The position numbers were made by a program, and so were the translations under genes. From NCBI RefSeq assembly GCF_041821085.1, contig NZ_JBGUAZ010000002.1:372001-436000 (forward strand): a stretch of 64,000 nt of DNA, given 5' to 3'. Shown piece by piece: positions 17,572 through 27,386 of the stretch (position 1 is the first letter of the stretch; every line of letters begins with the position of its first letter). The notes under the pieces are model-generated. The model did not search any database. It saw nothing but the letters and a program-made list of their open reading frames with translations, and was not told the origin of the DNA. The DNA comes from Natrinema sp. HArc-T2 (GTDB taxonomy: Archaea > Halobacteriota > Halobacteria > Halobacteriales > Natrialbaceae).

Positions 17572-19068
17572 CTAGGACCTCCAGAATTCCGGCGTCAACA
17601 ACACGAGCACGGGGATGATCTCGATGCGACCGATCCACATCATGACGATCATCACGGTTCGCGTCAGCGGTGAGAACGCGAGATAGTTGTCGAACGGGCC
17701 GGCAACGCCGAACGCGGGGCCGATGTTGAGGAAGATCGAGGCGGCCGCGCCAAGGGCGTCGAACTCGTTGACTGGATTGCCGACGCGGGCAGCGTCGACG
17801 ACGATGACGACCGTCAACAGGAAGAAGATGACCAACGCGAGGGTGACGTACGTGAAGACGTCGCCGATGGTCTCCTCGTCGACCACGGTCTCGTCGAGTC
17901 GAAGCGGCCGAACGGCATCCGGATGAACGGCCAGAAACAGGTTGCGACGGAACGCCTTGAGGACCACCAGCCAGCGAAACGATTTGATCGAACACGTCGT
18001 CGAGCCGGCCATCCCGCCGGTGAACATACAGAGAAACAGCATGTGCTTTGCACCGGGCGACCAGAGATCGAAGTTCGCCGAGGCATAGCCCGTCGTCGTC
18101 ACCATCGACACCACGTTGAACAGGCCGTGGCGAATCGTCGGCTCGAGCCCCATCGCGAGATCGGGATCGAGCGCGAGGGTGACGACCACGATCGTCGTGA
18201 TCGACGCGAGGACACCGAGATAAAACCGGAACTCGGCGGACTCGAGCGGGCGCCGGAATTCGCCTTGCGTCACGGCGTACAGTATTACGAAGTTGGTCGC
18301 GCCGACGATCATGACGGGGATCAGCGTCCACTGAACGACCGGCGAGAACGCGCCGATGCTGTCGGGCTGGGGCGAGAAGCCGGCAGTCGAGACGCTGGTC
18401 AGGGCGTGTGCGACGGCGTTGTAGAAGTCCATCTCGGGTGCGAAGCCGGCGACGTGGAAGGTAAACAGAACGACCGTCGTAAGGATCGTCAGCCCGACGT
18501 ACAGCCCCCAGATGAGACGAGCCGTCTGGTCGAGATGGGGATGGAGCCTGTGGACGTTTCGGGTCTGGGTTTCGGTCTCCATCAGCTGGGCACCGCCAAC
18601 GAGCAGGTGCGAGAACAGGCCGATCGCGACGATCAGGATGCCGAGACCGCCGAGCCACTGCAGAATCGCCCGCCAGAGCATGATCGCGCGGGAGTGAACC
18701 GCGAACTCTGCGATCACGGTCGCACCCGTCGTCGTCACGCCGCTCGTACTCTCGAAGACGGCGTTGACCGGTCGTGCGAACACCCCCGTCCCCGCGACGA
18801 GAAACGGAATCGCCCCGACCAGCGCGACGCTGAGCCAGGTCAGCGCGACCATCAAAAACGCCTCCCGCTGGCCGATCTCGCGCTTGTCGGTCAGCGCCTC
18901 GAGGCCCGCTCCGAGGACGACGGTGACGACGAGCGTGACGAGAAACGGGAGCGGATCGTCTCCGTCGACGACGGCGAGCGCGAGCGGCACGATCGTCGGG
19001 ATCGCGAGCCACTTCAGGACCGTTCCGGCGAGGCTACAACTCGAGCGCCAGTCGACGCGAAGCGCCAT
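17572..19068 (-). CDS. trkH: TrkH-family potassium uptake protein
   Basis: A 498-residue membrane K+ translocating subunit with four pore repeats. Selectivity-filter motifs are visible: SGVTTTGATV near residue 115, SVSTAGFS near 229, TTTGYAS near 325, and FLNIGPAFG near 440 in place of the fourth. It needs a TrkA-type NAD-binding subunit, not seen in this window. The start MALRVDWRSS precedes the first helix. A dispersed repeat copy lies upstream. Confidence 0.95.
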   Translation of the reverse strand: MALRVDWRSSCSLAGTVLKWLAIPTIVPLALAVVDGDDPLPFLVTLVVTVVLGAGLEALTDKREIGQREAFLMVALTWLSVALVGAIPFLVAGTGVFARPVNAVFESTSGVTTTGATVIAEFAVHSRAIMLWRAILQWLGGLGILIVAIGLFSHLLVGGAQLMETETQTRNVHRLHPHLDQTARLIWGLYVGLTILTTVVLFTFHVAGFAPEMDFYNAVAHALTSVSTAGFSPQPDSIGAFSPVVQWTLIPVMIVGATNFVILYAVTQGEFRRPLESAEFRFYLGVLASITTIVVVTLALDPDLAMGLEPTIRHGLFNVVSMVTTTGYASANFDLWSPGAKHMLFLCMFTGGMAGSTTCSIKSFRWLVVLKAFRRNLFLAVHPDAVRPLRLDETVVDEETIGDVFTYVTLALVIFFLLTVVIVVDAARVGNPVNEFDALGAAASIFLNIGPAFGVAGPFDNYLAFSPLTRTVMIVMMWIGRIEIIPVLVLLTPEFWRS

Positions 19069-19121
19069 CTACCGACGTGTCAACGACCGGCAGGATAACG
19101 GTTCGGAGTGAGGAGACGATG

Positions 19122-19203
19122 CATACGGACTCCTGTCAGTCAGTGCCGGTGGGACACCGTCCTGCGGTTCCACCGGAAAGCGTCACAGCAGACCGTCTGA
19201 GCG
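19122..19203 (+). repeat. dispersed palindromic repeat, copy 2 of 5
   Basis: CATACGGACTCCTGTCAGTC at the left and CACAGCAGACCGTCTGAGC at the right, with the inner conserved words GTGCCGGTG and CCGTCCTGCGG. It lies between the trkH start and the end of the small membrane protein gene at 19261. Confidence 0.85.
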
Positions 19204-19260
19204 CTGACCAGCCAAGGGTGGATCGTTGACCCGGTCGGCACCGACCGATAGCCGACCGGA

Positions 19261-19527
19261 TCACTCTTGTTTGTATCCGTGGCCGACGTAGAGAGCGAAG
19301 ACGTTGGCTACGAGCAAGAGGAGAAACACCAGCGTCACGTCGGGATCGCCAAGCCCCTGTGCGAGCAACGGGAGATGGACGAACGGGAGCGCGATCGCGA
19401 TCCAAAACGAAAGAAACTGCGTTGGCCCTTTGAGTGAGCGCAGCAGCCACGAGGCTCGGTTGCGGTTAGCCTCCGACTCGGGGCTCGAGGGGGCGATCGC
19501 GTCATTTGAAACGGGGGAGTTTGACAT
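19261..19527 (-). CDS. small two-helix membrane protein, 88 aa
   Basis: After a ~35-residue polar N-terminus (MSNSPVSNDAIAPSSPESE) come two transmembrane helices, FWIAIALPFVHLPLLA and VTLVFLLLLVANVFALYVG, and a short basic tail. The ATG at 19527 is favoured over the in-frame ATG at 19575 because upstream residues look non-coding. No known domain recognised; function unknown. Confidence 0.6.
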   Translation of the reverse strand: MSNSPVSNDAIAPSSPESEANRNRASWLLRSLKGPTQFLSFWIAIALPFVHLPLLAQGLGDPDVTLVFLLLLVANVFALYVGHGYKQE

Positions 19528-19792
19528 CGAGACGAAACACCTCTTCTCGAATACGACATTCACACCACGGATCATATAACGGGTCGAAAATTGGGATGGT
19601 TTCGGTCCGTTTCACGCACGTCTTGTGAATTGCCTAATGTTTTCATACCATCTCAAATCCAACCAGACGTTTTACAACCGATTCTAAGGACGTCTCGAGT
19701 ATATCGACAAACGAAAGCCAAATTAGCCATCCGAACCGACGGCTGCGGGGGCGAGCGGAACCGCCTTGTACCGGGGACGGTATGAGTTCGGC

Positions 19793-20380
19793 ATGAGCGA
19801 GCGAACGGCAACCCGCACGCGCGAGACGGCCGAGACATCGATCGAGTGTACGATGACCGTTGACGGGACCGGGACGGCCGAGATCGACACCGGCATCGGT
19901 TTCTTCGATCATATGCTGACGTCGTTCGCCAAACACGGCCTGTTCGACCTCGAGGTCGAGTGTGACGGCGACCTCGAGATCGACGATCACCACACGGTCG
20001 AGGACGTGGCGATCGTCCTCGGCGAGGCGTTCGACGAGGCGCTGGGCGATCGCTCGGGGATCGTCCGATACGCCGACCGGAAAGTGCCGCTGGACGAAGC
20101 CGTCGCCGGAGCTGTCGTCGACGTGAGCGGTCGGCCACGGTTTTACTTCGACGGGGCGTTCTCCCAGGAACAGATCGGGGGGTTCACCAGCGACATGGCG
20201 CGTCACTTCGGCGAGTCGCTGGCGATGAACGCCGGCCTGACGCTGCACCTCGAGGTCGACGGCGAGAACGCCCACCACGAGGTCGAGGCGCTGTTCAAGA
20301 CGCTGGCCCGCAGCCTCGACGATGCGACCCGGATCGACGAGCGCCGGGAGGGAACGCCGAGTACGAAAGGCACGTTGTAG
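19793..20380 (+). CDS. hisB: imidazoleglycerol-phosphate dehydratase
   Basis: 195 residues; a stand-alone IGPD without the phosphatase domain seen in enterobacterial HisB. Metal-binding motifs are intact: [15 protein letters not shown] near residue 66 and [15 protein letters not shown] near 160. GFFDHML near residue 38 is also diagnostic. It dehydrates imidazole glycerol phosphate in histidine synthesis. The ATG at 19793 is standard ([15 protein letters not shown]); an in-frame start at 19766 would add nine residues. Confidence 0.97.
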   Translation: MSERTATRTRETAETSIECTMTVDGTGTAEIDTGIGFFDHMLTSFAKHGLFDLEVECDGDLEIDDHHTVEDVAIVLGEAFDEALGDRSGIVRYADRKVPLDEAVAGAVVDVSGRPRFYFDGAFSQEQIGGFTSDMARHFGESLAMNAGLTLHLEVDGENAHHEVEALFKTLARSLDDATRIDERREGTPSTKGTL

Positions 20381-20395
20381 GCAGCCCTCGGTTCG

Positions 20396-21124
20396 CTACG
20401 GACGACGCAGTTTCCCGCCGTTTTCGACGAACTCGCCGTCTTCGATGGCGTAGTCGACGATCGCGTCGGCCTCGTTGCTCTCGAGATCGTAGGCTCCCGC
20501 AGCCAGTTCCTCGACGGCACGTCGCTGCATAGGGAACTCGCGGTTTCGGAGGAGTCGAATAACCTTGTTATAGGCCCGCGGCGGGCTCGCCGACGAGGGT
20601 AGTGCGTCGGCATCGTCAGCCGCGTCCGCCGGTTCTGAGCCGGTGTCGTCCGGTTGTTCGTCGCGCTCGAGCGTGATGCCACCCGCGAGGCTCGTGGTGT
20701 CGGCGTCAGCGTCTGCTTCGTCAGTGCTTGGGTCGGACGCAGCGATGTCTGCGTCGGACTCGCTCGTCTCCGAATCCGACTCGTCGCCAGCGGATTCGCG
20801 GTCGGACGTGTCGGGAGCGGCGCGCTCGTCAGCGGCAGCGTCCGAGACGGTCGCGTTCGACGACGGGGTTCGAGATCGAGTAGCCGTCGCGCTGTCGGCG
20901 GTCGTGACGACCGACTCGCTTTCGGGGTGGTTACCGTCGGTCGCGTCGTCGGCCCCGAGGCGGGCGAGCAGCGGTTCGAGCAGCGTCTCGAGGCGATCCC
21001 GGCAGTCGGGACAGCAGACGACGCGGCGCTGTTCGGCCTCCGTCGGCTCGAATTCGGGTGGAACGATTGCGAACGTGCCGACGGCGTCGGCAGCACAGAA
21101 GTCACAGGTCCGAAGTTCTCGCAT
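20396..21124 (-). CDS. zinc-knuckle protein with long acidic linker
   Basis: 242 residues. The N-terminal ~45 residues hold CDFC and CCPDC, a likely zinc-binding pair. A linker of about 110 residues rich in Asp, Ser, Glu, Ala and Thr follows (near 60-170). The C-terminal ~60 residues form a conserved-looking domain (YNKVIRLLRNREFPMQRRAVEELAAGAYDLESNEADAIVDYAIEDGEF). It resembles haloarchaeal hypothetical proteins of this architecture. Function unknown; nucleic-acid binding is possible. It converges on hisB with only 15 bp between the stop codons. Confidence 0.75.
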   Translation of the reverse strand: MRELRTCDFCAADAVGTFAIVPPEFEPTEAEQRRVVCCPDCRDRLETLLEPLLARLGADDATDGNHPESESVVTTADSATATRSRTPSSNATVSDAAADERAAPDTSDRESAGDESDSETSESDADIAASDPSTDEADADADTTSLAGGITLERDEQPDDTGSEPADAADDADALPSSASPPRAYNKVIRLLRNREFPMQRRAVEELAAGAYDLESNEADAIVDYAIEDGEFVENGGKLRRP

Positions 21125-21273
21125 AGTGGCAGTTCATGTGGCCGGGCGCAAAAAGCATCCGTCAGACAGCAGTCTCGACACCGGATCGACTGCGAACACA
21201 ACCCGTTGGCAACACCACCGGGCACGACCGATCGCCGGACATTATAGCCACGCATCCGTAGGGACGACAACGA

Positions 21274-21777
21274 ATGTTCGACGAGATCATGGAGAAGTTC
21301 GAGGGGTCGCCGAGTCAGCAGGCCGTGATCCGCCTGCTGCTCGAGCGCGGGTTCTCCGTCAACGACGATGGACGAGTCGTCTCTGGCGGCATCGAAATTC
21401 CGAACACGGGGATAGCCCGCGAGATCGGCGTCGACCGACGGGTCGTCGACTCGACGACCGATGTCATCCTCGAGGACGACGAACTCCGGCGTATCTTTCA
21501 GAACATCTCGCAGGTGCCGAGCCTGATGGACCTGGCGCCGGTGCTGGATCTGACGGTGCTGACGATCACGCCCGACGACGCCGAACAGGAGGGAATCGTC
21601 GCCGAGGTCACGGGGACACTCGCCGACAACGGCATCTCGATCCGCCAGACCATCAGCGAAGATCCCGAATTCACCGACGAGCCGCGGCTCTACCTGATCA
21701 CCGACGAGGAACTGCCGGGCGAGGTGATCACCGAACTCCGCGACCTCGCGTTCGTCCGGAAGATTGAACTTCAGTAG
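21274..21777 (+). CDS. HTH-ACT domain regulator
   Basis: 167 residues. The N-terminal ~70 residues look like a winged helix (SPSQQAVIRLLLERGFSV...IAREIGVDRRVVDSTTDVI). The C-terminal part is an ACT-type ligand-binding domain (LDLTVLTITPDDAEQEGIVAEVTGTLADNGISIRQT). Such proteins in haloarchaea are thought to sense amino acids; the target genes are not known. The last seven bases overlap the convergent gene at 21771. Confidence 0.82.
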   Translation: MFDEIMEKFEGSPSQQAVIRLLLERGFSVNDDGRVVSGGIEIPNTGIAREIGVDRRVVDSTTDVILEDDELRRIFQNISQVPSLMDLAPVLDLTVLTITPDDAEQEGIVAEVTGTLADNGISIRQTISEDPEFTDEPRLYLITDEELPGEVITELRDLAFVRKIELQ

Positions 21778-22181
21778 TCGGGGGAGTCGCCGTCGACGAC
21801 GTCCGCGAAGTCGGTGAGCACCGCCTCGAGCGCGCTCGTGAGTTCCTCGAATCGATCGATCGACATGGCGTCGACCGTCACCCAGACGCCGTGGGGACCG
21901 CGGATAACTCGCGAGAGGTAGCCGTTTTCGAACATGCGGATCGTCGCCTGATACTCGCCGAGTTGCGTGTTGCGGTAGGCCGACTGGGAGTGAAAGCCCA
22001 GCCGTTCGTGGTCGGCGAATCCGACCAGATCAGCCGTTTGCTCCAGATCTGACCGGAGATAGAGCTGTTCGACGACGTCCTCAGTGAAGTACGTGATACT
22101 ACGGAGTTCGTCGCCCACCGTCGTCCGGCAAACGCTGCGGAGCTCGTCCGCGAGTTGGGGATCGATCGCCTCGCGTTCCAT
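21771..22181 (-). CDS. conserved haloarchaeal protein, function unknown
   Basis: A 136-residue soluble protein, start MEREAIDPQLADELRSVCR. It reads DELRSITYFTEDVVEQLYLR, then FHSQSAYRNTQLGEYQATIRMFENGYLSRVI. I believe this is a Halobacteria-restricted DUF family but cannot name it safely. The ATG at 22181 is preferred over upstream in-frame starts because homologue-like sequence begins there. It overlaps the 3' end of the ACT regulator gene by seven bases. Confidence 0.7.
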   Translation of the reverse strand: MEREAIDPQLADELRSVCRTTVGDELRSITYFTEDVVEQLYLRSDLEQTADLVGFADHERLGFHSQSAYRNTQLGEYQATIRMFENGYLSRVIRGPHGVWVTVDAMSIDRFEELTSALEAVLTDFADVVDGDSPDY

Positions 22182-22359
22182 GTGCCCACACACCGCATAG
22201 AGAAATAATAACGTACTGGTCGGGGCGAAACATACCTGACGGCCCATCTGTAGCCGCTAGACGAGGGGACCGACGGGCTCTTTTCACCAGCCGGAATAAT
22301 TGCGTCATGGCCAGTCTCGAGCGCCGACAGTGGGAATATGACCCGAGAGGTGAGCGGCA

Positions 22360-22974
22360 GTGAGCGATGCCTATCGGACGGTCGCCGACGCCGCCACCGC
22401 CGAGTTCGTCGTCCAGGGCTCGGAGTTCATTGGCCACGTCCGACCGGTCGACTCCGCCGACGCCGCCGAGGCGTTTATCGACGCCGTCAAAGACGAGTAC
22501 GCAGACGCGACCCACAACGTCCCCGCCTACCGCGTCCGGACTGACGACGACGGCGAGGGCTACTTTCTCCGGGAGTATGCAAGCGACGAGGGCGAACCCT
22601 CCGGCTCGGCGGGCAAGCCGGCGCTGAACGTCCTCAGCCAGCAGGAGCTCGAGAACTGTGCGGTCGTCGTGACCCGCTACTACGGCGGGACGAACCTCGG
22701 CGTCGGCGGACTTGTCCGGGCCTACTCCCGGGCGGTGAAAGAGGCCGTCGAGGCAGCCGGCGTCGTCGAGGAGCGCCCACACGAGCAAGTCGGGATCACC
22801 GTCGACTACGACGACTCTGGAACGGTCCGCTCGATTTTAGAAAGCGAAGGCTACGAGTTCGACGCCGACTACGAGGCCGACGTGAGATTCGACGTGCGTG
22901 TCCCGCTCGCAGAGGCCGAGGCGCTCCGGGATCGGCTACGCAGCGCGACGAGCGGTCGAGTTGGCCTCGAGTGA
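22360..22974 (+). CDS. YigZ/IMPACT family protein
   Basis: 204 residues, GTG start. The family signature VVTRYYGGTNLGVGGLVRAYSRA lies near residues 107-128, preceded by DEGEPSGSAGKPAL. A second, ferredoxin-like domain (DUF1949) occupies the last ~65 residues. Eukaryotic IMPACT regulates Gcn2; the archaeal and bacterial role is unclear and may concern translation. The stop overlaps the start of a dispersed repeat copy. Confidence 0.92.
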   Translation: MSDAYRTVADAATAEFVVQGSEFIGHVRPVDSADAAEAFIDAVKDEYADATHNVPAYRVRTDDDGEGYFLREYASDEGEPSGSAGKPALNVLSQQELENCAVVVTRYYGGTNLGVGGLVRAYSRAVKEAVEAAGVVEERPHEQVGITVDYDDSGTVRSILESEGYEFDADYEADVRFDVRVPLAEAEALRDRLRSATSGRVGLE

Positions 22975-23056
22975 GACGGTCTGCTGTAACGCTTTCCGAT
23001 GGAACCGCAGGACGGTCGCGGTCCCGCCGGCACTGACTGACAGGAGTCCGTCTGAA
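22973..23056 (-). repeat. dispersed palindromic repeat, copy 3 of 5
   Basis: Inverted relative to copies 1, 2 and 5. Read on the minus strand: CAGACGGACTCCTGTCAGTC at its start and ACAGCAGACCGTCTC at its end, with GTGCCGGCGGGACCGCG and CCGTCCTGCGG inside. It lies between two convergent genes and touches the yigZ stop codon. Confidence 0.85.
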
Positions 23057-23118
23057 CGGCGACCATCATCCGATCGGCCACGCTCACAGCGAGCGTGAAC
23101 CGAAACGCGACGCGTGTG

Positions 23119-25827
23119 TTACGCTTCGCCCGGGTTCGGTGTGGCGGACTCCAGTTCGGACCCGGACAGTCGCGTGTAATTGCGATGCGACAGCGAGACG
23201 AGGATAGCCAGCCCGAGCAGTCGCAACAGCAACGTCGCCGTGAGACCAGTGAGTCCGGTGGATACACCGACGAGTGCGAGTGCGCCCTCGAGGACGAGCA
23301 GTGGGATCTCGGGCACCATCAAGAGGATCGAGGCGATCGCGTACAGCGCGCGTGTGCCGGCGTCGACCGACGAGTACTGGTAGCCGATGATCGTGACACC
23401 GAGTGCGTAGACGCCGAGGAACATCCCGAGGATGGGAACGACGACCTCTGGGAGGAAGAAGTCGAGGTCCATGACGTCTCCCCAGCCGATGAGTCCCCAC
23501 GTCCCATCGACGTTGCGCGCGAGCAGGATGCCCGGCGAGAACACGAACGCGAACGGGACGAGGATCTTGTTCAGCGAGAGGAGGAACGCGGCGGTCGCGG
23601 TCTTGAGTTCGTCAGCTTTGGCGACGCCTGCGCCGGCGAAGGCGGCGACGGCGACCGGCGGCGTGACGTCAGCCATCAGGCCGAAATAGAGGATGAAGAG
23701 GTGTGCCGCGACAACCCAGACGCCCAGCTCCTCCATCGGCGCGCCGAGCATCGCGACCAGGATGATGTACATCGCGGTCGTGGGCATCCCCATCCCGAAG
23801 ATGATCGCGGCGACGCCGGTCAAAGCGAGCAGGAGCAGTATCGACCCGCCGCTGACGGCGTCGATAAGCGCCGCGAGGTTCGGGCCGAGCCCGGAGACGC
23901 TGATCACGCCGGGGACGACGCCTGCCGCTGCGACGGCGATCACGACTGTGGTCGCGGTTCGTGCGCCCGAGTCCATCGATTTCAGGACGAACGTCCCGAA
24001 GCGGTAGCCGGCGTTGTCGGCAAGCGACGGGCAACCGAGCGATTTCGCACTCCGACGGGCGGAGTCGTCGATCGAGTCGTCGAGGGTAAGCAGCGGTGCA
24101 TCCGCCCGTGGTCGGGCGAGCAGGAAGGCGACGCTGACGAGGATCGCGATCGTCCCGAGCTCCGAGACGGCAGCGCCCGCTGCGGCACCGAGCGCGTACG
24201 GGTCGGCAGCCGACTCGAGGCCGAGTAAGACCTGCACCGCAGACCCGAGGCCCACGCCGTACGTCGCGAAGGCCGCGGCGTGAGCGAGCGTGATCGAAGC
24301 GATCGAGCCGAGTAACGGCACGCGGCTGCGCTCGTCGTAGGCGGCCACGACGGCGATCAACGCGGTGATGGCGATGATCGTGTACCAGCCAGCGCGGTTG
24401 ATCGACAGACGAGCGATGACGAGGAAGTAAATCAGGAGCGCGAGCGGGATCAGATAGAACCAGCCGCTGCGGAACTTCGCGAAGCCGTCGGGGAGTTCAC
24501 CGCGTGCGAGGCCGCCGATCCCACCGCGGACCGCTTCGAAATGGACCATGACCCACATCCCGAAGAAGAACGCGATCGCGGGCAGGGTTGCGGCCATGAT
24601 CACGTCCGAATACGCTGTCCCGGTGAACTCGACGATGAGGAACGCGGCCGCGCCCATCACCGGTGGGAGGACCTGCCCGCCCGACGACGCTGACGCTTCG
24701 ACCGCGCCGGAGAACTCGGGCGAGTAGCCCGAGCGCTTCATCAGCGGGATCGTGAACGCACCCGTCGTCACCGTGTTGGCGATCGACGAGCCACTCAGCA
24801 TCCCCATGAAGCCACTCGAGACGACGCTCGCTTTCGCCGGGCCACCCTTTCTGGTGCCGGTCATCGAGTAGGCGAGATCGATGAACCACTTGCCAGCGCC
24901 GCTCATCTCGAGGAAGGCCCCGAAGAGGATGAATATATAAATGAAGCGAACGCTGACGGAGACGGGCGTGCTCATGATGCCCGCCTCCGTAGTGTACCAG
25001 AGGTCGTAGACGATGCTCGCCCAGGTGTCGGGCTGGATCGCCAGCGCCCCGATGGCCGAATCGCTCGGGATGAAATACCCCCAGCGAGCGTAGACGATAA
25101 ACGACGCGATCAGCGACATGAGGACGACGCCGAGCGTCCGGCGCGTTGCCTCGAGCACGAGCAGGATGCCGAGTGCGCCAAGCAGGAACGCACCGGACTG
25201 CCCCTCGAGTGGTACGATCGTGGTCAGGCCGACGGCGAGTGGCTCGAGTTGTGGCGGAACGGACTCAGCGAGCGGTGCGCCCGACTGGATGCCGAATGTC
25301 GCCAACTGCTTGATCTCGTCGTACGAGGTGACGATGTAGTACGCTGGGAACAGCGAGATGACGGCAAGACAGGCGTCAAGGGGCGTGATCCGACGTAGGC
25401 TCGGGTCGATAGCTGCCCATCGGACGCCGTCACGGAGTCGTTCGACGGCTCGTGTGACAGGGCTGTCCGGACCGAACCGGCCTTTGACAGCGGGAACGAT
25501 CGCGCCGAGTCGGCGGGCGACGAATCCGTCGCCAGTGCTTGCCGGGAACAACAGAAACGCAAGGACGAGTGCGAAAGTCACGTGGATCGCGTACACCTGC
25601 AACGGCTGGAGCGACGCGATTTCGACGGTGCCGACGCCCGGCAGCGTCACACTGAACTGATAGCTGCGGGCTGCAATCCACATCTGGAACGCCGAAAACG
25701 TGATCCCGATCAGCGCAACGAGTGCAGCCGACAGACCCTGATGGGAGCGACTTCGCTCAACCTCCTGTAGTAATTCGTCCTGTTCTTCGTTCGAAAGAGA
25801 CTCCGCGTCCTGTGTGTCTGTACTCAT
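23119..25827 (-). CDS. TRAP transporter fused permease (DctQM type)
   Basis: 902 residues. The N-terminal ~200 residues have four helices (DctQ-like), and the rest is a DctM-type permease with about 12 more helices. Diagnostic stretches are SGFMGMLSGSSIANTVTTGAFTIPLMKR near residue 340, AFLIVEFTGTAYSDVI near 395 and IIFGMGMPTTAMYIILV near 685. It works with a TAXI binding protein, encoded upstream in the same operon, and imports organic acids or amino acids using an ion gradient; the substrate is unknown. Its ATG overlaps the TGA of the DUF1850 gene (ATGA), so translation is probably coupled. Confidence 0.95.
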   Translation of the reverse strand: MSTDTQDAESLSNEEQDELLQEVERSRSHQGLSAALVALIGITFSAFQMWIAARSYQFSVTLPGVGTVEIASLQPLQVYAIHVTFALVLAFLLFPASTGDGFVARRLGAIVPAVKGRFGPDSPVTRAVERLRDGVRWAAIDPSLRRITPLDACLAVISLFPAYYIVTSYDEIKQLATFGIQSGAPLAESVPPQLEPLAVGLTTIVPLEGQSGAFLLGALGILLVLEATRRTLGVVLMSLIASFIVYARWGYFIPSDSAIGALAIQPDTWASIVYDLWYTTEAGIMSTPVSVSVRFIYIFILFGAFLEMSGAGKWFIDLAYSMTGTRKGGPAKASVVSSGFMGMLSGSSIANTVTTGAFTIPLMKRSGYSPEFSGAVEASASSGGQVLPPVMGAAAFLIVEFTGTAYSDVIMAATLPAIAFFFGMWVMVHFEAVRGGIGGLARGELPDGFAKFRSGWFYLIPLALLIYFLVIARLSINRAGWYTIIAITALIAVVAAYDERSRVPLLGSIASITLAHAAAFATYGVGLGSAVQVLLGLESAADPYALGAAAGAAVSELGTIAILVSVAFLLARPRADAPLLTLDDSIDDSARRSAKSLGCPSLADNAGYRFGTFVLKSMDSGARTATTVVIAVAAAGVVPGVISVSGLGPNLAALIDAVSGGSILLLLALTGVAAIIFGMGMPTTAMYIILVAMLGAPMEELGVWVVAAHLFILYFGLMADVTPPVAVAAFAGAGVAKADELKTATAAFLLSLNKILVPFAFVFSPGILLARNVDGTWGLIGWGDVMDLDFFLPEVVVPILGMFLGVYALGVTIIGYQYSSVDAGTRALYAIASILLMVPEIPLLVLEGALALVGVSTGLTGLTATLLLRLLGLAILVSLSHRNYTRLSGSELESATPNPGEA

Positions 25828-26369
25828 GGTATCATGTGTGAACTTCTCGGTTCGTCTATCGATACAGCTCGGGCCGCAGACTGGCGGAGTTCGTCGACGA
25901 GCGTGCGCTCGGTTACCGAGAGAGTGACTGCGTCGTCGGACAGCGAGACGAGATCGTAGCGCTCACCGTCGACGATGAGTTCGTGTCCGGCGATCGAGCC
26001 CGGAACGACGCCGATTTCGTCGTACGATTTGTCGAGTTCGAGGACGAGTCCCTCGTCGGTCGTCTCGATCGGTGCATCCGACGGCAGGCCAGCGCCGTGT
26101 GAATGAAACACCATTCGGTCCATTCGGAGCTGGGTCCCGTCGACGACGTAGATATCTTCGACGGTCGTCTTCTCGACGCTGTGAGTGTACGAGAGCGTCA
26201 CGACGTCGCCATCGTCAACCGGCACTGAAAGCAACTGTTCGTTGGTGTCAGTATCGGTGACGACGAGCTGTCGCTGTGCCGACGCGGTCGACGTGACGGT
26301 TGCTGTTGCTCCAACCAGTACGAGGACGGCCACGATAACGGCCAGATAGCGGTACGGTGGGCGATTCAC
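25824..26369 (-). CDS. DUF1850 domain protein of TRAP operon
   Basis: 181 residues with a GTG start (MNRPPYRYLAVIVAVLVLVG): one N-terminal membrane helix, then an exported domain with LSYTHSVEKTTVEDIYVVDG, the DUF1850 signature. Proteins of this family sit almost always next to TAXI-TRAP transporter genes, as here (35 bp after the binding protein gene, 4-bp overlap with the permease), and are thought to assist that transporter. The longer open frame to 26654 is out of register with the TAXI gene and is not real. Confidence 0.88.
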   Translation of the reverse strand: MNRPPYRYLAVIVAVLVLVGATATVTSTASAQRQLVVTDTDTNEQLLSVPVDDGDVVTLSYTHSVEKTTVEDIYVVDGTQLRMDRMVFHSHGAGLPSDAPIETTDEGLVLELDKSYDEIGVVPGSIAGHELIVDGERYDLVSLSDDAVTLSVTERTLVDELRQSAARAVSIDEPRSSHMIP

Positions 26370-26404
26370 GGTCGGTAAATACGGAGACGGTTGTGCTGTT
26401 TGGC

Positions 26405-27355
26405 TTAGCCGAAGTATGCCGCAGCGCCCGGGTGGAGGTCGATCGGCATGCCGTCCTGTGCCGAGTCGACGGAGATGAACTCGGACTTCTGGTCGACGGC
26501 GTCGACGTTGTCGAAGATCGCCGTCGTGACGGCTTCGACGACCGCTTCGTCGACACCTTCGTGGGTCGCGATCATCGCCTGGACCGAGACCGTCTCGACG
26601 GCCTCGCTGATGCCGCCGTAGGTGTCGGCGGGAATCGTATCCTCGGCGAACCACTCGGCGTCGTTCATGACGGCCTCGCGGGTCTCGCCGCCAATCTCGA
26701 CGAGCGAGATGTCCGCGCTGGTCGCGAGGTTCTCGACGGAACCGACCGGCCAGCCGCCGACGACGAACGCCGCGTCAACGTCGCCGTCGCGAATCTGGTC
26801 GGTCGCCGTATCGAAGTCGGTGTTCTGCTCGGTGAAGTCACCCTCCTCGATGCCGGCGGTCTCGAGGATCTGCAACGCGTTGACCTGCGTCCCGCTGCCA
26901 GCGTCACCGGTGTTGACCGTCGCACCATCGAGGTCCGCGATCGTCTCGATGCCGGAATCGGCCTGCGTGATGACGTGGATCGTTTCGGGGTACAGCGTCG
27001 CGACGCCGCGAATGTTCTCCATCGCGTTACCCTCGAGGTCCTTGTGGCCCGTGCCGTTGACCGCGAAGTAGGCGATGTCGTTTTGAATCAGCGCGAACTC
27101 GGCGTCCTCGCGATTGAGGCTGCCGACGTTCTCGAGGCTCGCACCGGTCGACTGGACTTGCAGCGAGTAGTCCGTGTTGTCCTCGACGATCGTCTTGAAA
27201 TTGTTCGAGAGCGGGTAGTACGTGCCGCCGGTCCCGCCGGCGTGCCACGAGAGCGTGTTGCCGCTCGAGCCCTCGCCGCTACAGCCGGCGAGCGCTGTCA
27301 ACCCGGCAGCGCCTGCTGCCGCCACGAACCGTCGTCTGTTGAGATCGTATGACAT
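26405..27355 (-). CDS. TAXI-family TRAP solute-binding lipoprotein
   Basis: 316 residues. The N-terminus MSYDLNRRRFVAAAGAAGLT ends in LAGC, a Tat signal (RRRF) with a lipobox, so the protein is exported folded and lipid-anchored at Cys25. The mature part shows TAXI features: GGTGGTYYPLSNNFKTIVE near residue 40, NDIAYFAVNG near 92, and GSGTQVNALQILE near 150. It delivers the substrate to the fused permease. First gene of a three-gene operon with a clear TATA box upstream. Confidence 0.96.
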   Translation of the reverse strand: MSYDLNRRRFVAAAGAAGLTALAGCSGEGSSGNTLSWHAGGTGGTYYPLSNNFKTIVEDNTDYSLQVQSTGASLENVGSLNREDAEFALIQNDIAYFAVNGTGHKDLEGNAMENIRGVATLYPETIHVITQADSGIETIADLDGATVNTGDAGSGTQVNALQILETAGIEEGDFTEQNTDFDTATDQIRDGDVDAAFVVGGWPVGSVENLATSADISLVEIGGETREAVMNDAEWFAEDTIPADTYGGISEAVETVSVQAMIATHEGVDEAVVEAVTTAIFDNVDAVDQKSEFISVDSAQDGMPIDLHPGAAAYFG

Positions 27356-27377
27356 ACTTTCACGATAATAGCGAGAC

Positions 27378-27386
27378 TATTTATGC
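27378..27386 (-). promoter_or_regulatory. TATA box of the TAXI-TRAP operon
   Basis: GCATAAATA on the minus strand lies 23-31 bp upstream of the ATG at 27355, the spacing for a leaderless transcript. The surrounding ~150 bp (27360-27500) is strikingly AT-rich against the window. Confidence 0.65.

Noticed and set aside
23095-24228. Plus-strand frame of 377 codons opposite the TRAP permease
   Set aside because: Charged low-complexity translation, no motif; shadow of the permease gene.
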